A DNA stretch of 64,000 nt. Origin: Rhizobium oryziradicis (GTDB lineage Bacteria > Pseudomonadota > Alphaproteobacteria > Rhizobiales > Rhizobiaceae). Under the pieces are notes generated by a model. That model was not told the origin of the DNA, searched no databases, and saw only the letters and a list, made by a program, of their open reading frames with translations. The position numbers were made by a program, and so were the translations under genes. The DNA is taken from the NCBI RefSeq assembly GCF_001939045.1, contig NZ_MKIM01000031.1:357013-421012 (forward strand), written 5' to 3'. Shown piece by piece: positions 15,665 through 23,785 of this stretch; within the stretch, counting starts at the first letter, position 1; each line of letters starts with the position of its first letter.

Positions 15665-16657
15665 TTGAGCAAGCGCCTGTGGTTCTCAGCATCGTTGCTG
15701 TGTGCTGTACTGTTGTGCAGCACACCCGCCATCAGCGAGTCCAGTGCGGTGAGCACACGGCAGATCAGCCAATTCAAGCCGGGATCTGATCAAACCACAT
15801 TTGGCAAGCTGGAATTTATCGGTGGGCTGGTGATGTCTTCTTCCAACCCTTTGTTCGGGGCATGGTCATCGGTGCGTTTCTTGCCCGATGGTCGGCACTT
15901 CATTGGCGTGCTGGATACCGGAGACTGGATTTCGGGCGCGATCGAGCGCGATCATCAGGGAAGGCTGTCGGGCCTGGACTCGGTGTCGCTCAGCCCCATG
16001 GTGGACGCCAAGGGTCGCAATGACAGCGCCAAGGTCAAGATGGATTCGGAAAGCCTGGCGATTCGCGATGGCAAAATCTATGTCGGCTTTGAGCAACGTC
16101 ACCGGATCGACCAATATCCGCTCACAGATTTTGAACGCGCCAAGCCAGAGCGCAGCCTACCCCTGCCGTTTCCCACCCGTGTGTTGCGCGGCAATAAAAG
16201 CCTCGAAACCGTGATTGCCTCACCGGTGAACGGGCCACTTGGTGGCGGTCTTGTCACTATCAGCGAGGAAAGTCTGGATGAAAATGGCAATCTCTATGCA
16301 GGGATTGTCGATGGTCCCCTGCGCGGCGCTTTCAAAGTGGTGCGCCGGGATGATTTTGATGTCACCGATGGGGCGTTTTTACCCGATGGCGATCTTATCT
16401 TGCTGGAGCGGCGCTTTACCCTGCTGGGCGGTGTGGCCATGCGCCTTGTGCGCATCAAGGGCGATAGCGTGAAGCCCGGAGCGCTGGTGGATGGCATCAC
16501 CCTGCTTGAGGCCAATTACAGCGCCCAGATCGACAATATGGAAGGTTTGGACGTGGTTGATCTCGGCAATGGTGATGTGCGGCTGATTTTGGTGTCCGAC
16601 GACAACCATTCCTTCCTGCAACGCAATCTGATGCTGGAATTTCGCCTGATGCCGTGA
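15665..16657 (+). CDS. esterase-like phytase family secreted protein
   Basis: Periplasmic or secreted protein of the esterase-like activity of phytase (Phytase-like) family, a beta-propeller-type fold. A signal peptide (SKRLWFSASLLCAVLLCS, cleavage near AISES) precedes motifs such as LEFIGGL, DSESLAIRDGKIYVGFE and IDNMEGLDVVDLG. The start is uncertain: there is no good ATG; TTG 15665 gives a normal signal peptide, while TTG 15608 would add 19 residues and overlap cobT. Its tight link to cobT suggests co-transcription rather than a shared function. Substrate unknown. Confidence 0.8.
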   Translation: MSKRLWFSASLLCAVLLCSTPAISESSAVSTRQISQFKPGSDQTTFGKLEFIGGLVMSSSNPLFGAWSSVRFLPDGRHFIGVLDTGDWISGAIERDHQGRLSGLDSVSLSPMVDAKGRNDSAKVKMDSESLAIRDGKIYVGFEQRHRIDQYPLTDFERAKPERSLPLPFPTRVLRGNKSLETVIASPVNGPLGGGLVTISEESLDENGNLYAGIVDGPLRGAFKVVRRDDFDVTDGAFLPDGDLILLERRFTLLGGVAMRLVRIKGDSVKPGALVDGITLLEANYSAQIDNMEGLDVVDLGNGDVRLILVSDDNHSFLQRNLMLEFRLMP

Positions 16658-16677
16658 AGCCTGGCAGCAGGCATTTT

Positions 16678-17310
16678 TTAAGTGCGTGCTGCCGGGTAAG
16701 GTTTGATCACTGTCATCATCGCCCCATAGGGCAGCAGCATGACCATGCCAACCAGCATCTTGACCGTGAAATCACCGATGGCCCAGGAGATCCAGCGCGG
16801 AATATCGGGCGAAAATGCGCCCAGCATGGGGGCCCAGCTGACGGCAAAATCATCATTCGGGCCGATGAAGCCGAAAAAGGGTGCGAAAGACAGTGAGAAG
16901 AAAATCACGGTGTCCAGCACAGACCCAAACAGCGAGCCTGCCAGCGGTGCCTTCCACCAGCTTTTTTGACGCAACCGGTTGAAGACCGTGATGTCCAGCA
17001 GTTGACCAACCAGATAGGCCGAGCCAGAGGCAATAGCGATGCGGGGCTGCGAGGTCACCAGCGAGATTGTGACCCCCACCAGAAAACCGACAAACACCAC
17101 CTTGCGCGCCGTGGATGGGCCGAATTGGCGATTGGTAAGGTCGGTGACCAGAAACGCGACCGGATAGGTGAAGGCCCCATAGGTCAGGAGATCGCCAAGC
17201 TGGATGCCCGCCAATTGCCCGCTCAAGGGAAATTGCACGAGAATATTGGAGGCGACCACGACAGTGGTCATGAGAAGACTGTAGATGAAGATGTGTCGCG
17301 TCAGACGCAT
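16678..17310 (-). CDS. queuosine precursor transporter (YhhQ/VUT family, COG1738)
   Basis: Six-helix inner-membrane carrier of the vitamin-uptake/YhhQ family, which imports queuosine precursors such as preQ0 or preQ1. Family motifs include LVQFPLSGQ, GDLLTYGAFTYPVAFLVTDL and the central RIAIASGSAYLVGQLLDI. The ATG at 17310 (210 residues) begins MRLTRHIFIY; an open frame reaches 25 codons further up but crosses a preQ1-I-like RNA fold that overlaps this start codon, which supports both calls. A glutamyl-queuosine tRNA synthetase lies 30 kb away in the window. Confidence 0.9.
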   Translation of the reverse strand: MRLTRHIFIYSLLMTTVVVASNILVQFPLSGQLAGIQLGDLLTYGAFTYPVAFLVTDLTNRQFGPSTARKVVFVGFLVGVTISLVTSQPRIAIASGSAYLVGQLLDITVFNRLRQKSWWKAPLAGSLFGSVLDTVIFFSLSFAPFFGFIGPNDDFAVSWAPMLGAFSPDIPRWISWAIGDFTVKMLVGMVMLLPYGAMMTVIKPYPAART

Positions 17311-17336
17311 TTTTTTACCCTGGGTGATGCCACCAG
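17306..17336 (-). promoter_or_regulatory. candidate preQ1-I-type riboswitch at the transporter start
   Basis: On the minus strand: stem P1 CTGG (17336-17333) with CCAG (17323-17320), a conserved-type U right after the first strand, a C immediately before the second strand (the position that pairs with preQ1), then an A-rich tail of seven A, and a loop GCAT complementary to ATGC at the start codon. This reproduces the order of preQ1-I elements (P1, L1, P2, L2, P1', A-rich L3, P2'), with P2' on the initiation codon. L2 is shorter and P1 is one base pair shorter than in the Bacillus type, so it is a candidate only. Confidence 0.45.
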
Positions 17337-17415
17337 CTTGAGGATTGGAAGGCCTCTTCAAATAGCCTGAGGTCGCGCAGGTCAAGTGTTTTCTTGCAAG
17401 AGCGTTTTATAGCTG

Positions 17416-17459
17416 TAAAGCGCGGCGCATTTCATGGGGTTCAGGAGGGCCGCGCTTTA
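17416..17459. repeat. inverted repeat downstream of the DoxX gene
   Basis: Perfect 10-bp arms TAAAGCGCGG (17416-17425) and CCGCGCTTTA (17450-17459) with a 24-base spacer, 33 bases after the stop codon of the leftward DoxX gene. It may help termination but lacks a T tract; the AAAGCGCG arm also occurs in the palindrome near 9604, so it may be part of a repeat family. Confidence 0.5.
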
Positions 17460-17492
17460 TGTTTTCAGTCTTTAGTCGGATTTCATTCTTGG

Positions 17493-17984
17493 TTAGGCAA
17501 CCCAGCGCAGTGCTGCATTGTTTTCAAACATGGGCAGGCGGGAGAGCACTGCATCCAGACCGAAATAGTGACCTGCCCGGCGGTTGATCAGCAATGCAAG
17601 CACCATGGCATAAATCATGTGCTCATCAATCAGCAGGTTATTGATGCTCTGGACATAAGGAAAATCCAGATGGGCCGTCCAATAGGTCAGCATGATGAAG
17701 ATTGCGAAGGGGGCACTAACGCGCACCAGAAGGCCCGAGATCAGAGACAGGCCAATCAGCATGTGCCCATATTCCACTAAAAAGGCAATGACAGGCATCA
17801 AGGCTGATTGGGAGAGGGGGCCGTAAATGAAGTGGAAGGTTTTGGTGGAAGAGAGGAAGCCCGCAACATAGCCGGTGCTGCCGTAATGGTGAATAGACGC
17901 CCAGAGGAAGACCCAACCGATGCAAATACGCAAAGTGGCCAGAAGAATACGCTCTGCTTGGTTGGTTTGATCAATATGTGCCAT
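17493..17984 (-). CDS. DoxX family membrane protein
   Basis: Inner-membrane protein of 163 residues with four hydrophobic segments (about residues 14-30, 60-80, 85-105 and 125-140), matching the DoxX family (PF07681 clan). Motifs such as GWVFLWASIHH near the N-terminus and EYGHMLIGLSLISGLLVRV are typical. Members are linked to thiosulfate oxidation or redox stress in some organisms, but most have no known role. Monocistronic; the upstream region carries a copy of a rhizobial palindrome-like sequence (18015-18060). Confidence 0.8.
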   Translation of the reverse strand: MAHIDQTNQAERILLATLRICIGWVFLWASIHHYGSTGYVAGFLSSTKTFHFIYGPLSQSALMPVIAFLVEYGHMLIGLSLISGLLVRVSAPFAIFIMLTYWTAHLDFPYVQSINNLLIDEHMIYAMVLALLINRRAGHYFGLDAVLSRLPMFENNAALRWVA

Positions 17985-18014
17985 GCTTTTTGCCTCACAA
18001 TATAATTATTGCAT

Positions 18015-18060
18015 AATTTAAAGCGCTGCAGCGTCCTGTGTGCGGTTGATAAAACGCAAT
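18015..18060. repeat. degenerate copy of a rhizobial intergenic palindrome
   Basis: The sequence TTTAAAGCGCTGCAGCGTCC followed by a GATAAAACGC part matches, from memory, one arm of a very common palindromic intergenic element of Rhizobiaceae; the second arm is largely lost here. It lies just upstream of the DoxX gene. The assignment rests on recollection, not on an alignment. Confidence 0.45.
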
Positions 18061-18200
18061 GGGCTGCAGGTTTATGGCGCAAGCTTAGGCCTGACGGCCT
18101 GTCGCAGATATGATCTGTGTCAATTGATGGCGCACGCCCAAAAGGGCGTCAGAGTGCGTGAGCGCGCAAGAACTGCGCATGGAAAACAACACCGGAATAG

Positions 18201-18232
18201 AAAAAGACCCCTATGTTGCCATAGGAGCCTTT
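18201..18232 (-). terminator. intrinsic terminator of rpmB
   Basis: Minus strand: stem CTCCTATG/CATAGGGG with a short loop, followed by TCTTTTT, about 28 bases after the rpmB stop codon. A standard Rho-independent terminator. Confidence 0.8.
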
Positions 18233-18260
18233 CAACAATAGTAGACCAGTTTTGTGAGGC

Positions 18261-18551
18261 TTATGCAGCTTCAGCGGTCTTCTTGACGATCTGGCGACGC
18301 AGCAAACGTGCGCGCATGCTCAGATCGGTTTCGCTTGCCTTCAAAAGGAAAGCGTCGAGGCCACCGCGATGCTCTACGGAACGCAGAGCAGCTGCAGAAA
18401 CGCGAAGACGGTAACGCTGGCCGAGGGCATCGGAAATCAGCGTAACGTCGCACAGGTTCGGCAGGAACTTGCGACGTGTCTTGTTGTTTGCATGGCTTAC
18501 ATTGTTACCCGACTGGACGCCCTTGCCGGTCAATTCGCAACTGCGGGACAT
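18261..18551 (-). CDS. rpmB: 50S ribosomal protein L28
   Basis: Large-subunit ribosomal protein bL28, 96 residues. The N-terminal MSRSCELTGKGVQSGNNVSH and the following NKTRRKFLPNL are diagnostic. Alphaproteobacterial L28 carries the longer C-terminus seen here (to KKTAEAA) compared with about 78 residues in E. coli. The ATG at 18551 is the family start; the frame extending 20 codons upstream is not used. It is a single-gene unit with its own terminator; rpmG is not adjacent. Confidence 0.98.
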   Translation of the reverse strand: MSRSCELTGKGVQSGNNVSHANNKTRRKFLPNLCDVTLISDALGQRYRLRVSAAALRSVEHRGGLDAFLLKASETDLSMRARLLRRQIVKKTAEAA

Positions 18552-18867
18552 GATGCACCTATTCTTATTGGCAATTGGATCTACGATCCGAGCATGAAAA
18601 CTCGGGCGCAATCCAACGCGGTCTGATTGGAAAGTTGCGGTTCTATAGTCAGCTGAGGCGCCCGCGTCAAGACAAACCTTGGCAAAACCGCGGATTTCTC
18701 GACTCTGCCGTATAATTGCCTGAACCGAAATCGGTCTGCGGGTTCGATGATGCCGCGATTTTAAAGCCTTTCTGCGCTATATAGGACGAAGATTGCTGTC
18801 GTGCTATCGTCTTGCCACAGTGCGGGTCATACATGCAGATGGTGTCTCCTTTTGAAATGGTGGTTTG
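18552..18867. other. divergent intergenic region rpmB / DUF3108 gene
   Basis: About 316 bases holding the promoters of the two divergent genes. I see no convincing open reading frame, long inverted repeat or recognised riboswitch. Confidence 0.4.
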
Positions 18868-19638
18868 ATGACTGCACGCATGTTTTTTGCCTCTCTTGCG
18901 GGTCTGTTTGCCAGTGTCATCTCGGCGCATGCGATGGAGAGTTATCACACAGATTATCGGGTGACGTTGATTGGCCTGCCGGTGGCGCGGGCCACATTTA
19001 CCACCCGCATCACCGATCCCGCCTATTCGATCACCGGCGATATTTCCTCGGCGGGCATTGTCAATATTTTCACCAGCCTGAAGGCCAGAAGTACGGTGAC
19101 CGGCACCATGATGCGCGGTGATCGGATGGTGGCGAAATCCTACCAGCTGGTCTACACCCGTGGCGACAGAACCCGCACCTATGATGTGCGCTACGCATCC
19201 GGCAACGTCGTGGAGACCTCGATTACGCCGCAGCCAAACCGCGACAGCAACCGCTGGATTCCGGTGAAAACCATTGATTTCAAATCGGTTCTTGATCCGA
19301 TTGGTGCTTTCATCGTTCCTGATGATGGCAAAATCTGCTCCAGAACGCTGCCTGTTTATGATGGTGAAAGCCGCATGGATCTGGTGTTGTCGCCCAAAGG
19401 CAAGGCAAAGTTTGATGCGGGCAATGTCTCTGGTGACGCCATTGTTTGCTCGGTGCGCTATGTGCCGAAATCGGGCTTCAACAAGGACCAGTCCGATATC
19501 GATTATTTGCGCAATGCAAAAGGCATGGAAATCTGGTTTGCCAAAACCCGCACAGGCTCTTTATATGCTCCGGTCTATGCGCGCGTGCCAACCAGATTGG
19601 GCGCGCTGTCCATCACGGCCACGGCATTTGGGAAATAG
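18868..19638 (+). CDS. DUF3108 domain-containing exported protein
   Basis: Periplasmic protein of 256 residues with a signal peptide ending near SAHAME and a DUF3108 domain over most of its length (beta-rich; motifs YHTDYRVTLIGLPVARATF and the late RVPTRLGALSITA). The function is unknown; in other proteobacteria DUF3108 proteins are envelope proteins. The ATG at 18868 is preferred to a TTG one codon earlier. It is followed 36 bases later by an EamA transporter on the same strand, possibly co-transcribed. Confidence 0.85.
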   Translation: MTARMFFASLAGLFASVISAHAMESYHTDYRVTLIGLPVARATFTTRITDPAYSITGDISSAGIVNIFTSLKARSTVTGTMMRGDRMVAKSYQLVYTRGDRTRTYDVRYASGNVVETSITPQPNRDSNRWIPVKTIDFKSVLDPIGAFIVPDDGKICSRTLPVYDGESRMDLVLSPKGKAKFDAGNVSGDAIVCSVRYVPKSGFNKDQSDIDYLRNAKGMEIWFAKTRTGSLYAPVYARVPTRLGALSITATAFGK

Positions 19639-19674
19639 CGGTTTTCCGGTGGCCTTTGATACCTTGGGGGCCTT

Positions 19675-20547
19675 ATGAAACTGCGTGCCACGTTGATCGG
19701 TTTTTCGGCCATTCTCATGTGGTCATTTCTGGCCTTGTTGACGGCGGCCTCGGGCTCCATGCCGCCCTTTCAGCTCTCGGCCATTTGTTTTGCCATTGGC
19801 AGCCTGCCGGGCGTGATCACGTTTTTGGTCAAGCCAGCACGGCTTAAACTCCTCAGGCAGTCACCCAAAGTCTGGATTGTCGGCATTGCTGGCCTGTTCG
19901 GCTATCATTTTTTGTATTTCACCGCCCTGCGTAACGCGCCTGCGGTGGAGGCAGGCCTGATAGCCTATCTATGGCCGCTGCTGATCGTGTTTGGCTCGGC
20001 GCTTCTGCCGGGAGAGCGCCTGCGCTGGTATCATGTTGTTGGCGCTTTGGCCGGGCTGTGTGGCACGGTGCTGATCATTGGCAAGAATGGCCTGTCCTTT
20101 GATCCAGCCTATAGTTTGGGTTATAGTGCGGCTGGCCTGTGCGCATTGACGTGGTCCACCTATTCGCTGGCAACGCGCCGTTTTGAAGCGGTGTCCACCG
20201 ATGTGGTGACAGGCTTTTGCCTGGTCACCGCCATTCTGTCGCTGTTTTGCCACCTGGGGCTTGAGCAAACGGTCTGGCCAGAGATGGCAAGCCAGTGGCT
20301 GGCGGTGGTGGGGCTTGGCTTGCTGCCGGTTGGACTGGCGTTTTATGCCTGGGATTTTGGCGTCAAAAATGGTGATATTCAAATTCTCGGTGCTGCCAGT
20401 TATGCTGCACCGTTGCTCTCGACGCTTATTCTCATTGCCTTTGGATTTGCCGAGCCAAGCCTTCGCATTCTTGCGGCCTGTGTGTTGATTACCGGCGGTG
20501 CAGTGCTGGCGGCAAGCGGCATGCTGCGCCGACCAGCTAAAGCTTGA
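19675..20547 (+). CDS. EamA/DMT family exporter (YddG-like)
   Basis: Drug/metabolite transporter with two EamA repeats and about ten transmembrane helices in 290 residues. The opening RATLIGFSAILMWSFLALLTA and the segment SVWIVG-like FGYHFLYFTALRNAPAVEAGLIAYLWPLL resemble the aromatic amino-acid exporter YddG. The substrate is therefore possibly an amino acid, but assignment within this superfamily is weak. It ends only three bases from the convergent cupin gene. Confidence 0.88.
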   Translation: MKLRATLIGFSAILMWSFLALLTAASGSMPPFQLSAICFAIGSLPGVITFLVKPARLKLLRQSPKVWIVGIAGLFGYHFLYFTALRNAPAVEAGLIAYLWPLLIVFGSALLPGERLRWYHVVGALAGLCGTVLIIGKNGLSFDPAYSLGYSAAGLCALTWSTYSLATRRFEAVSTDVVTGFCLVTAILSLFCHLGLEQTVWPEMASQWLAVVGLGLLPVGLAFYAWDFGVKNGDIQILGAASYAAPLLSTLILIAFGFAEPSLRILAACVLITGGAVLAASGMLRRPAKA

Positions 20548-20549
20548 TT

Positions 20550-20981
20550 TTAAGGTTTTTGCCCCGGTGACCAGCCAAGTGCTGCCATTTCAAATTGCTC
20601 GAAGGTGAAGCCGGGCGCAACCGTGCAGCCCACAAGCGTGAAAGCCCCCAGGCTTATGGCTGATTGCCAGCTATTGGCCGGAATAACCGCTTGAGGGCGC
20701 TGGCCATTGGCCAGATCCACGCCCAAAACCGTGGTTTCGACGGTTTCACCATTGTCTGAGCAGCTCAGCGCCAGTGGTGCGCCCGCGTAATAATGCCAGA
20801 TCTCGGACGCATCCTTGACCCGGTGCCAGTGGGAGCGTTGGTCGGCCTCCAGCAGATAGTAAATCGCCGTGGAGTTGCCGCGCGCACCACCAAGCGTGTC
20901 ACGGAAAGTTTCCGTATACCAGCCGCCTTCCGGGTGGGGACGCATATTGAGGGCTTTGATGATGGATTCTGCATCCTGCAT
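20550..20981 (-). CDS. cupin protein of the DUF985 family
   Basis: Single-domain cupin (143 residues), DUF985/PF06172 type, similar to yeast YML079w. Diagnostic stretches are MRPHPEGGWYTETFR, the STAIYYLLEADQRSHWHRV strand pair with its His residues, and EIWHYYAGAPL. Most members bind a small ligand and some act as sugar or hormone-like ligand binders; catalytic activity is not established. Its ATG overlaps the gloB stop codon by one base (TGATG), so it is the second gene of a gloB-cupin operon. Confidence 0.88.
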   Translation of the reverse strand: MQDAESIIKALNMRPHPEGGWYTETFRDTLGGARGNSTAIYYLLEADQRSHWHRVKDASEIWHYYAGAPLALSCSDNGETVETTVLGVDLANGQRPQAVIPANSWQSAISLGAFTLVGCTVAPGFTFEQFEMAALGWSPGQKP

Positions 20982-21751
20982 CAGAAATTGTCCTTGCGCT
21001 TGCGAATCTCCGCAAACACCTCTTCATTGCTTTTGCTTTCCATCAAAAGATTGCGACGAATGGCCGGGTCCGACACGCGCAGGAATGGATTGGTCTCTTT
21101 TTCCAGGTACATGGTGGTGGGAATGGTGAAACCGCCATTGGCGCGCAAAGATTCAATTTCCTTGGCGCGCTGCACCAGCCGAGGGTTGTCCGGATCGATT
21201 GTCAGGGCAAAGCGGGCGTTGGACAGGGTATATTCATGGCCAAAATAGATCGCGGTTTCATCGGGCAGCACTGAGAGCTTTTGCAAGGAATGCCACATGT
21301 CGGCAGCGGTGCGCTCAAACAGCCGTCCGCAGCCCAGCGCGAACAGCGTGTCGGCGGCAAACAAAATCTTATCGTCCGGGAAGCTGTAACAGATGTGGCC
21401 AGCGGTATGGCCGGGGGTTTCAATCACCTTGACGCGGTGCTGGCCAAACAGAAATTCGTCGCCATCGCTCACAGCGCGGTCCAGACCCGGAATGGCCACG
21501 GCCTCATTGATCGGTCCAATGATCTCGCAGCCATATTCCTTCTTCAGCGCCAGATTGGCCTCGACATGATCGGTGTGGTGATGGGTGGTGAAGATATGGG
21601 TGATGGTCCAGCCGCGTTTTTCGGCCATCGCCACAATCGGCGCATATTCGGGAGCGTCTATTGTGGCAGTCAGGCCGCTTTCAGGGCAGTGAATCAGCAC
21701 ACCAAAATTATCCGTGCGGCAGAGGAATGTTTCAATTTCCAGGCTTTTCAT
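20981..21751 (-). CDS. gloB: hydroxyacylglutathione hydrolase (glyoxalase II)
   Basis: Metallo-beta-lactamase-fold thioesterase that hydrolyses S-lactoylglutathione to lactate and glutathione, the second step of methylglyoxal detoxification. The metal-binding motif THHHTDH is at residues 56-62 counted from the ATG at 21751; the later ETPGHTAGH and FGHEYT blocks complete the binuclear site, and the C-terminal substrate-binding part ends with NEEVFAEIRKRKDNF. The 256 residues are typical. An open frame reaches 48 codons further upstream, over the divergent promoter region, and is rejected. Confidence 0.95.
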   Translation of the reverse strand: MKSLEIETFLCRTDNFGVLIHCPESGLTATIDAPEYAPIVAMAEKRGWTITHIFTTHHHTDHVEANLALKKEYGCEIIGPINEAVAIPGLDRAVSDGDEFLFGQHRVKVIETPGHTAGHICYSFPDDKILFAADTLFALGCGRLFERTAADMWHSLQKLSVLPDETAIYFGHEYTLSNARFALTIDPDNPRLVQRAKEIESLRANGGFTIPTTMYLEKETNPFLRVSDPAIRRNLLMESKSNEEVFAEIRKRKDNF

Positions 21752-21841
21752 GGCTGACCTCTTTATCATGACTGCGATCTTATTCCTGAATCTAGTACCA
21801 TAGGCCTTGATGTCCAACAGCGGGATGTTAACAATCGTGCC

Positions 21842-22603
21842 ATGCATGTGGATATTGTTGACCTTCGCCAGTTCTATCATTCTCAACTTGGCCATGTCGC
21901 CGAGCAGTCGATCACGATGGCGCTATCATCCCTTTGGCAGCGCCTGCCAGAAGAGCGTTTGGTGGGGCTTGGCTATTCCGTTCCCTATCTGGATCGCTTT
22001 CGCGCCGACACCGAGCGCACCTTTGCCTTTATGCCAGCCGGGCAGGGCGCGGTGAACTGGCCGCCCGGCGAACCTTCGGCCACCGCTTTGGTGTTTGATG
22101 AGGAATTGCCACTGCCAGACAGCTCTGTGGATCGTGTGCTGATGGTGCATTCGCTGGAATTTGCCGAAAACCCCCGTGAGACCTTGACCGAGATCTGGCG
22201 GGTTCTGGCTCCGGGAGGTCGGCTGGTGATTGTTGTGCCCAACCGGCGCGGTGTGTGGGCGCGGATGGATCACACGCCGTTTGGTGCGGGCCGTCCTTAC
22301 TCGCGCGGGCAATTGACGGCGCTGTTTCGCGAGGCCAATTTCACGCCCGGTGCCAGCGCAGAGGCGCTGTTTTTTCCACCCTCGCGGCTGAAAACGATTT
22401 TGCGCATGCGCGGCATGTTCGAGCGGTTTGGCAGGGTCTTGTCGCCTGCTTTTGCAGGCGTGATTGTGGTCGAGGCTCAAAAGCGGCTCTATCAAGGTCT
22501 GCCGGTGGCGGCCAAGGCATCCAGACGGGTGTTTGCGCCGGTTCTCTCTCCCCATGGTGTGCCAACAACGCGGGTGAAGCTCAACCCTCCCTCGACAAAA
22601 TAG
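21842..22603 (+). CDS. class I SAM-dependent methyltransferase
   Basis: Methyltransferase of the UbiE/Methyltransf_11 type, 253 residues. The usual N-terminal SAM motif is diverged; the core LPDSSVDRVLMVHSLEFAENPRETLTEIWRVLAPGGRLVIVVPNRRG is split here as the acidic loop plus the LAPGGRLVIVVP post-motif. The N-terminus MHVDIVDLRQFY and the early VGLGYSVPYLDRF (a degenerate glycine motif) are conserved in rhizobial homologues as I recall. The target is unknown. Divergent from gloB and 75 bases upstream of hisC. Confidence 0.85.
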   Translation: MHVDIVDLRQFYHSQLGHVAEQSITMALSSLWQRLPEERLVGLGYSVPYLDRFRADTERTFAFMPAGQGAVNWPPGEPSATALVFDEELPLPDSSVDRVLMVHSLEFAENPRETLTEIWRVLAPGGRLVIVVPNRRGVWARMDHTPFGAGRPYSRGQLTALFREANFTPGASAEALFFPPSRLKTILRMRGMFERFGRVLSPAFAGVIVVEAQKRLYQGLPVAAKASRRVFAPVLSPHGVPTTRVKLNPPSTK

Positions 22604-22678
22604 GTCTTCCGCGCTATGGCCGTGGGATTGTTTTTGTGCTGGCTCAGGCTGGCAATTTCGTGATCAGGAAACAGTTTG

Positions 22679-23785
22679 ATGAGCAGTGACATGAACCAGC
22701 CCGTTCCACGTCCCGGAATTCTTGATATTGCCGCCTATGTACCGGGCAAGGAACATGCGCCGGGCGTTGCCAAGGTCTTCAAGCTGTCCTCCAACGAGAC
22801 GCCGCTTGGTCCAAGCCCCAAGGCAATTGAAGCGTTCAAGGCAGCTGCCGGTAATCTGGAGATCTATCCCGATGGTCAGGCGCTGAAGCTGCGCGAGGCC
22901 ATTGCCAGCGCCCATGGCCTGAACCCTGCCAATATCATCTGCGGCAATGGCTCCGATGAGCTGCTCGGTCTCTTGTGCCATGTTTACTTAAGTGCTGGCG
23001 ATGAAGCCATTATCACCGAGCACGGCTTTCTGGTGTATAAAATCCAGATCATGGGGGCCGGTGCAACGCCTGTGACCGTGAAGGAAAAGGATTGCCAGGT
23101 GGATGTGGATGCCATTCTGGCCGCCGTGACCGACAAGACCAAAATGGTGTTCATTGCCAATCCCGGCAATCCAACCGGCACCTATGTGCCGGGTGCGGAC
23201 ATTCGTCGTCTGGTGGCGGGTCTGCCCAAGCATGTGATGCTGGTGCTGGACGCCGCCTATGCCGAATATGTGCGCCGCAATGATTTTGAAGCCGGTATCG
23301 AGATTGTCTCCGAGAACCGCAATGTGGTGATGACCCGCACCTTCTCAAAGATTCACGGTCTTGCTGCGCTCCGCGTGGGCTGGATGTATGGACCGGCTGC
23401 CGTGCTGGATGCGCTGAACCGCATTCGCGGCCCGTTCAATATGAATGCACCGGCCATTGCCGCAGGTGAAGCGGCTATTCTGGATCGTGCCTTTGCCGAC
23501 AAGGCCGTGCAGTTCAATCTTGAGTGGCTGGAAAAGCTGACGGTGGCTTTTGAAGGGCTAGGCCTGAAGGTGACACCATCGGTGACCAACTTCCTGCTCA
23601 TTCATTTTCCCGATCAGGATGGCAAGCGCGCGTCTGAGGCGGATGAATTCCTCACCAGCCGTGGCTTCATTCTGCGGGCCGTGAAGGGCTATGGCTTTGC
23701 CAATGCGTTGCGCATGTCTGTTGGCACGCCAGAGGCCAATGAGGGCGTGATTGCCGCTCTGACAGAGTTTATGGGCAAAGCGTGA
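22679..23785 (+). CDS. hisC: histidinol-phosphate aminotransferase
   Basis: PLP-dependent class I/II aminotransferase converting imidazole-acetol phosphate to histidinol phosphate; in bacteria with an adjacent tyrC it may also serve aromatic amino acids. The N-terminal FKLSSNETPLGPSPKA, the substrate segment NPGNPTG, and the PLP-lysine region TFSKIHGLAALRVGW are clear. The ATG at 22679 (368 residues) is preceded by AGGAAACAG. The stop region overlaps the tyrC start, so hisC-tyrC form one unit. Confidence 0.93.
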   Translation: MSSDMNQPVPRPGILDIAAYVPGKEHAPGVAKVFKLSSNETPLGPSPKAIEAFKAAAGNLEIYPDGQALKLREAIASAHGLNPANIICGNGSDELLGLLCHVYLSAGDEAIITEHGFLVYKIQIMGAGATPVTVKEKDCQVDVDAILAAVTDKTKMVFIANPGNPTGTYVPGADIRRLVAGLPKHVMLVLDAAYAEYVRRNDFEAGIEIVSENRNVVMTRTFSKIHGLAALRVGWMYGPAAVLDALNRIRGPFNMNAPAIAAGEAAILDRAFADKAVQFNLEWLEKLTVAFEGLGLKVTPSVTNFLLIHFPDQDGKRASEADEFLTSRGFILRAVKGYGFANALRMSVGTPEANEGVIAALTEFMGKA

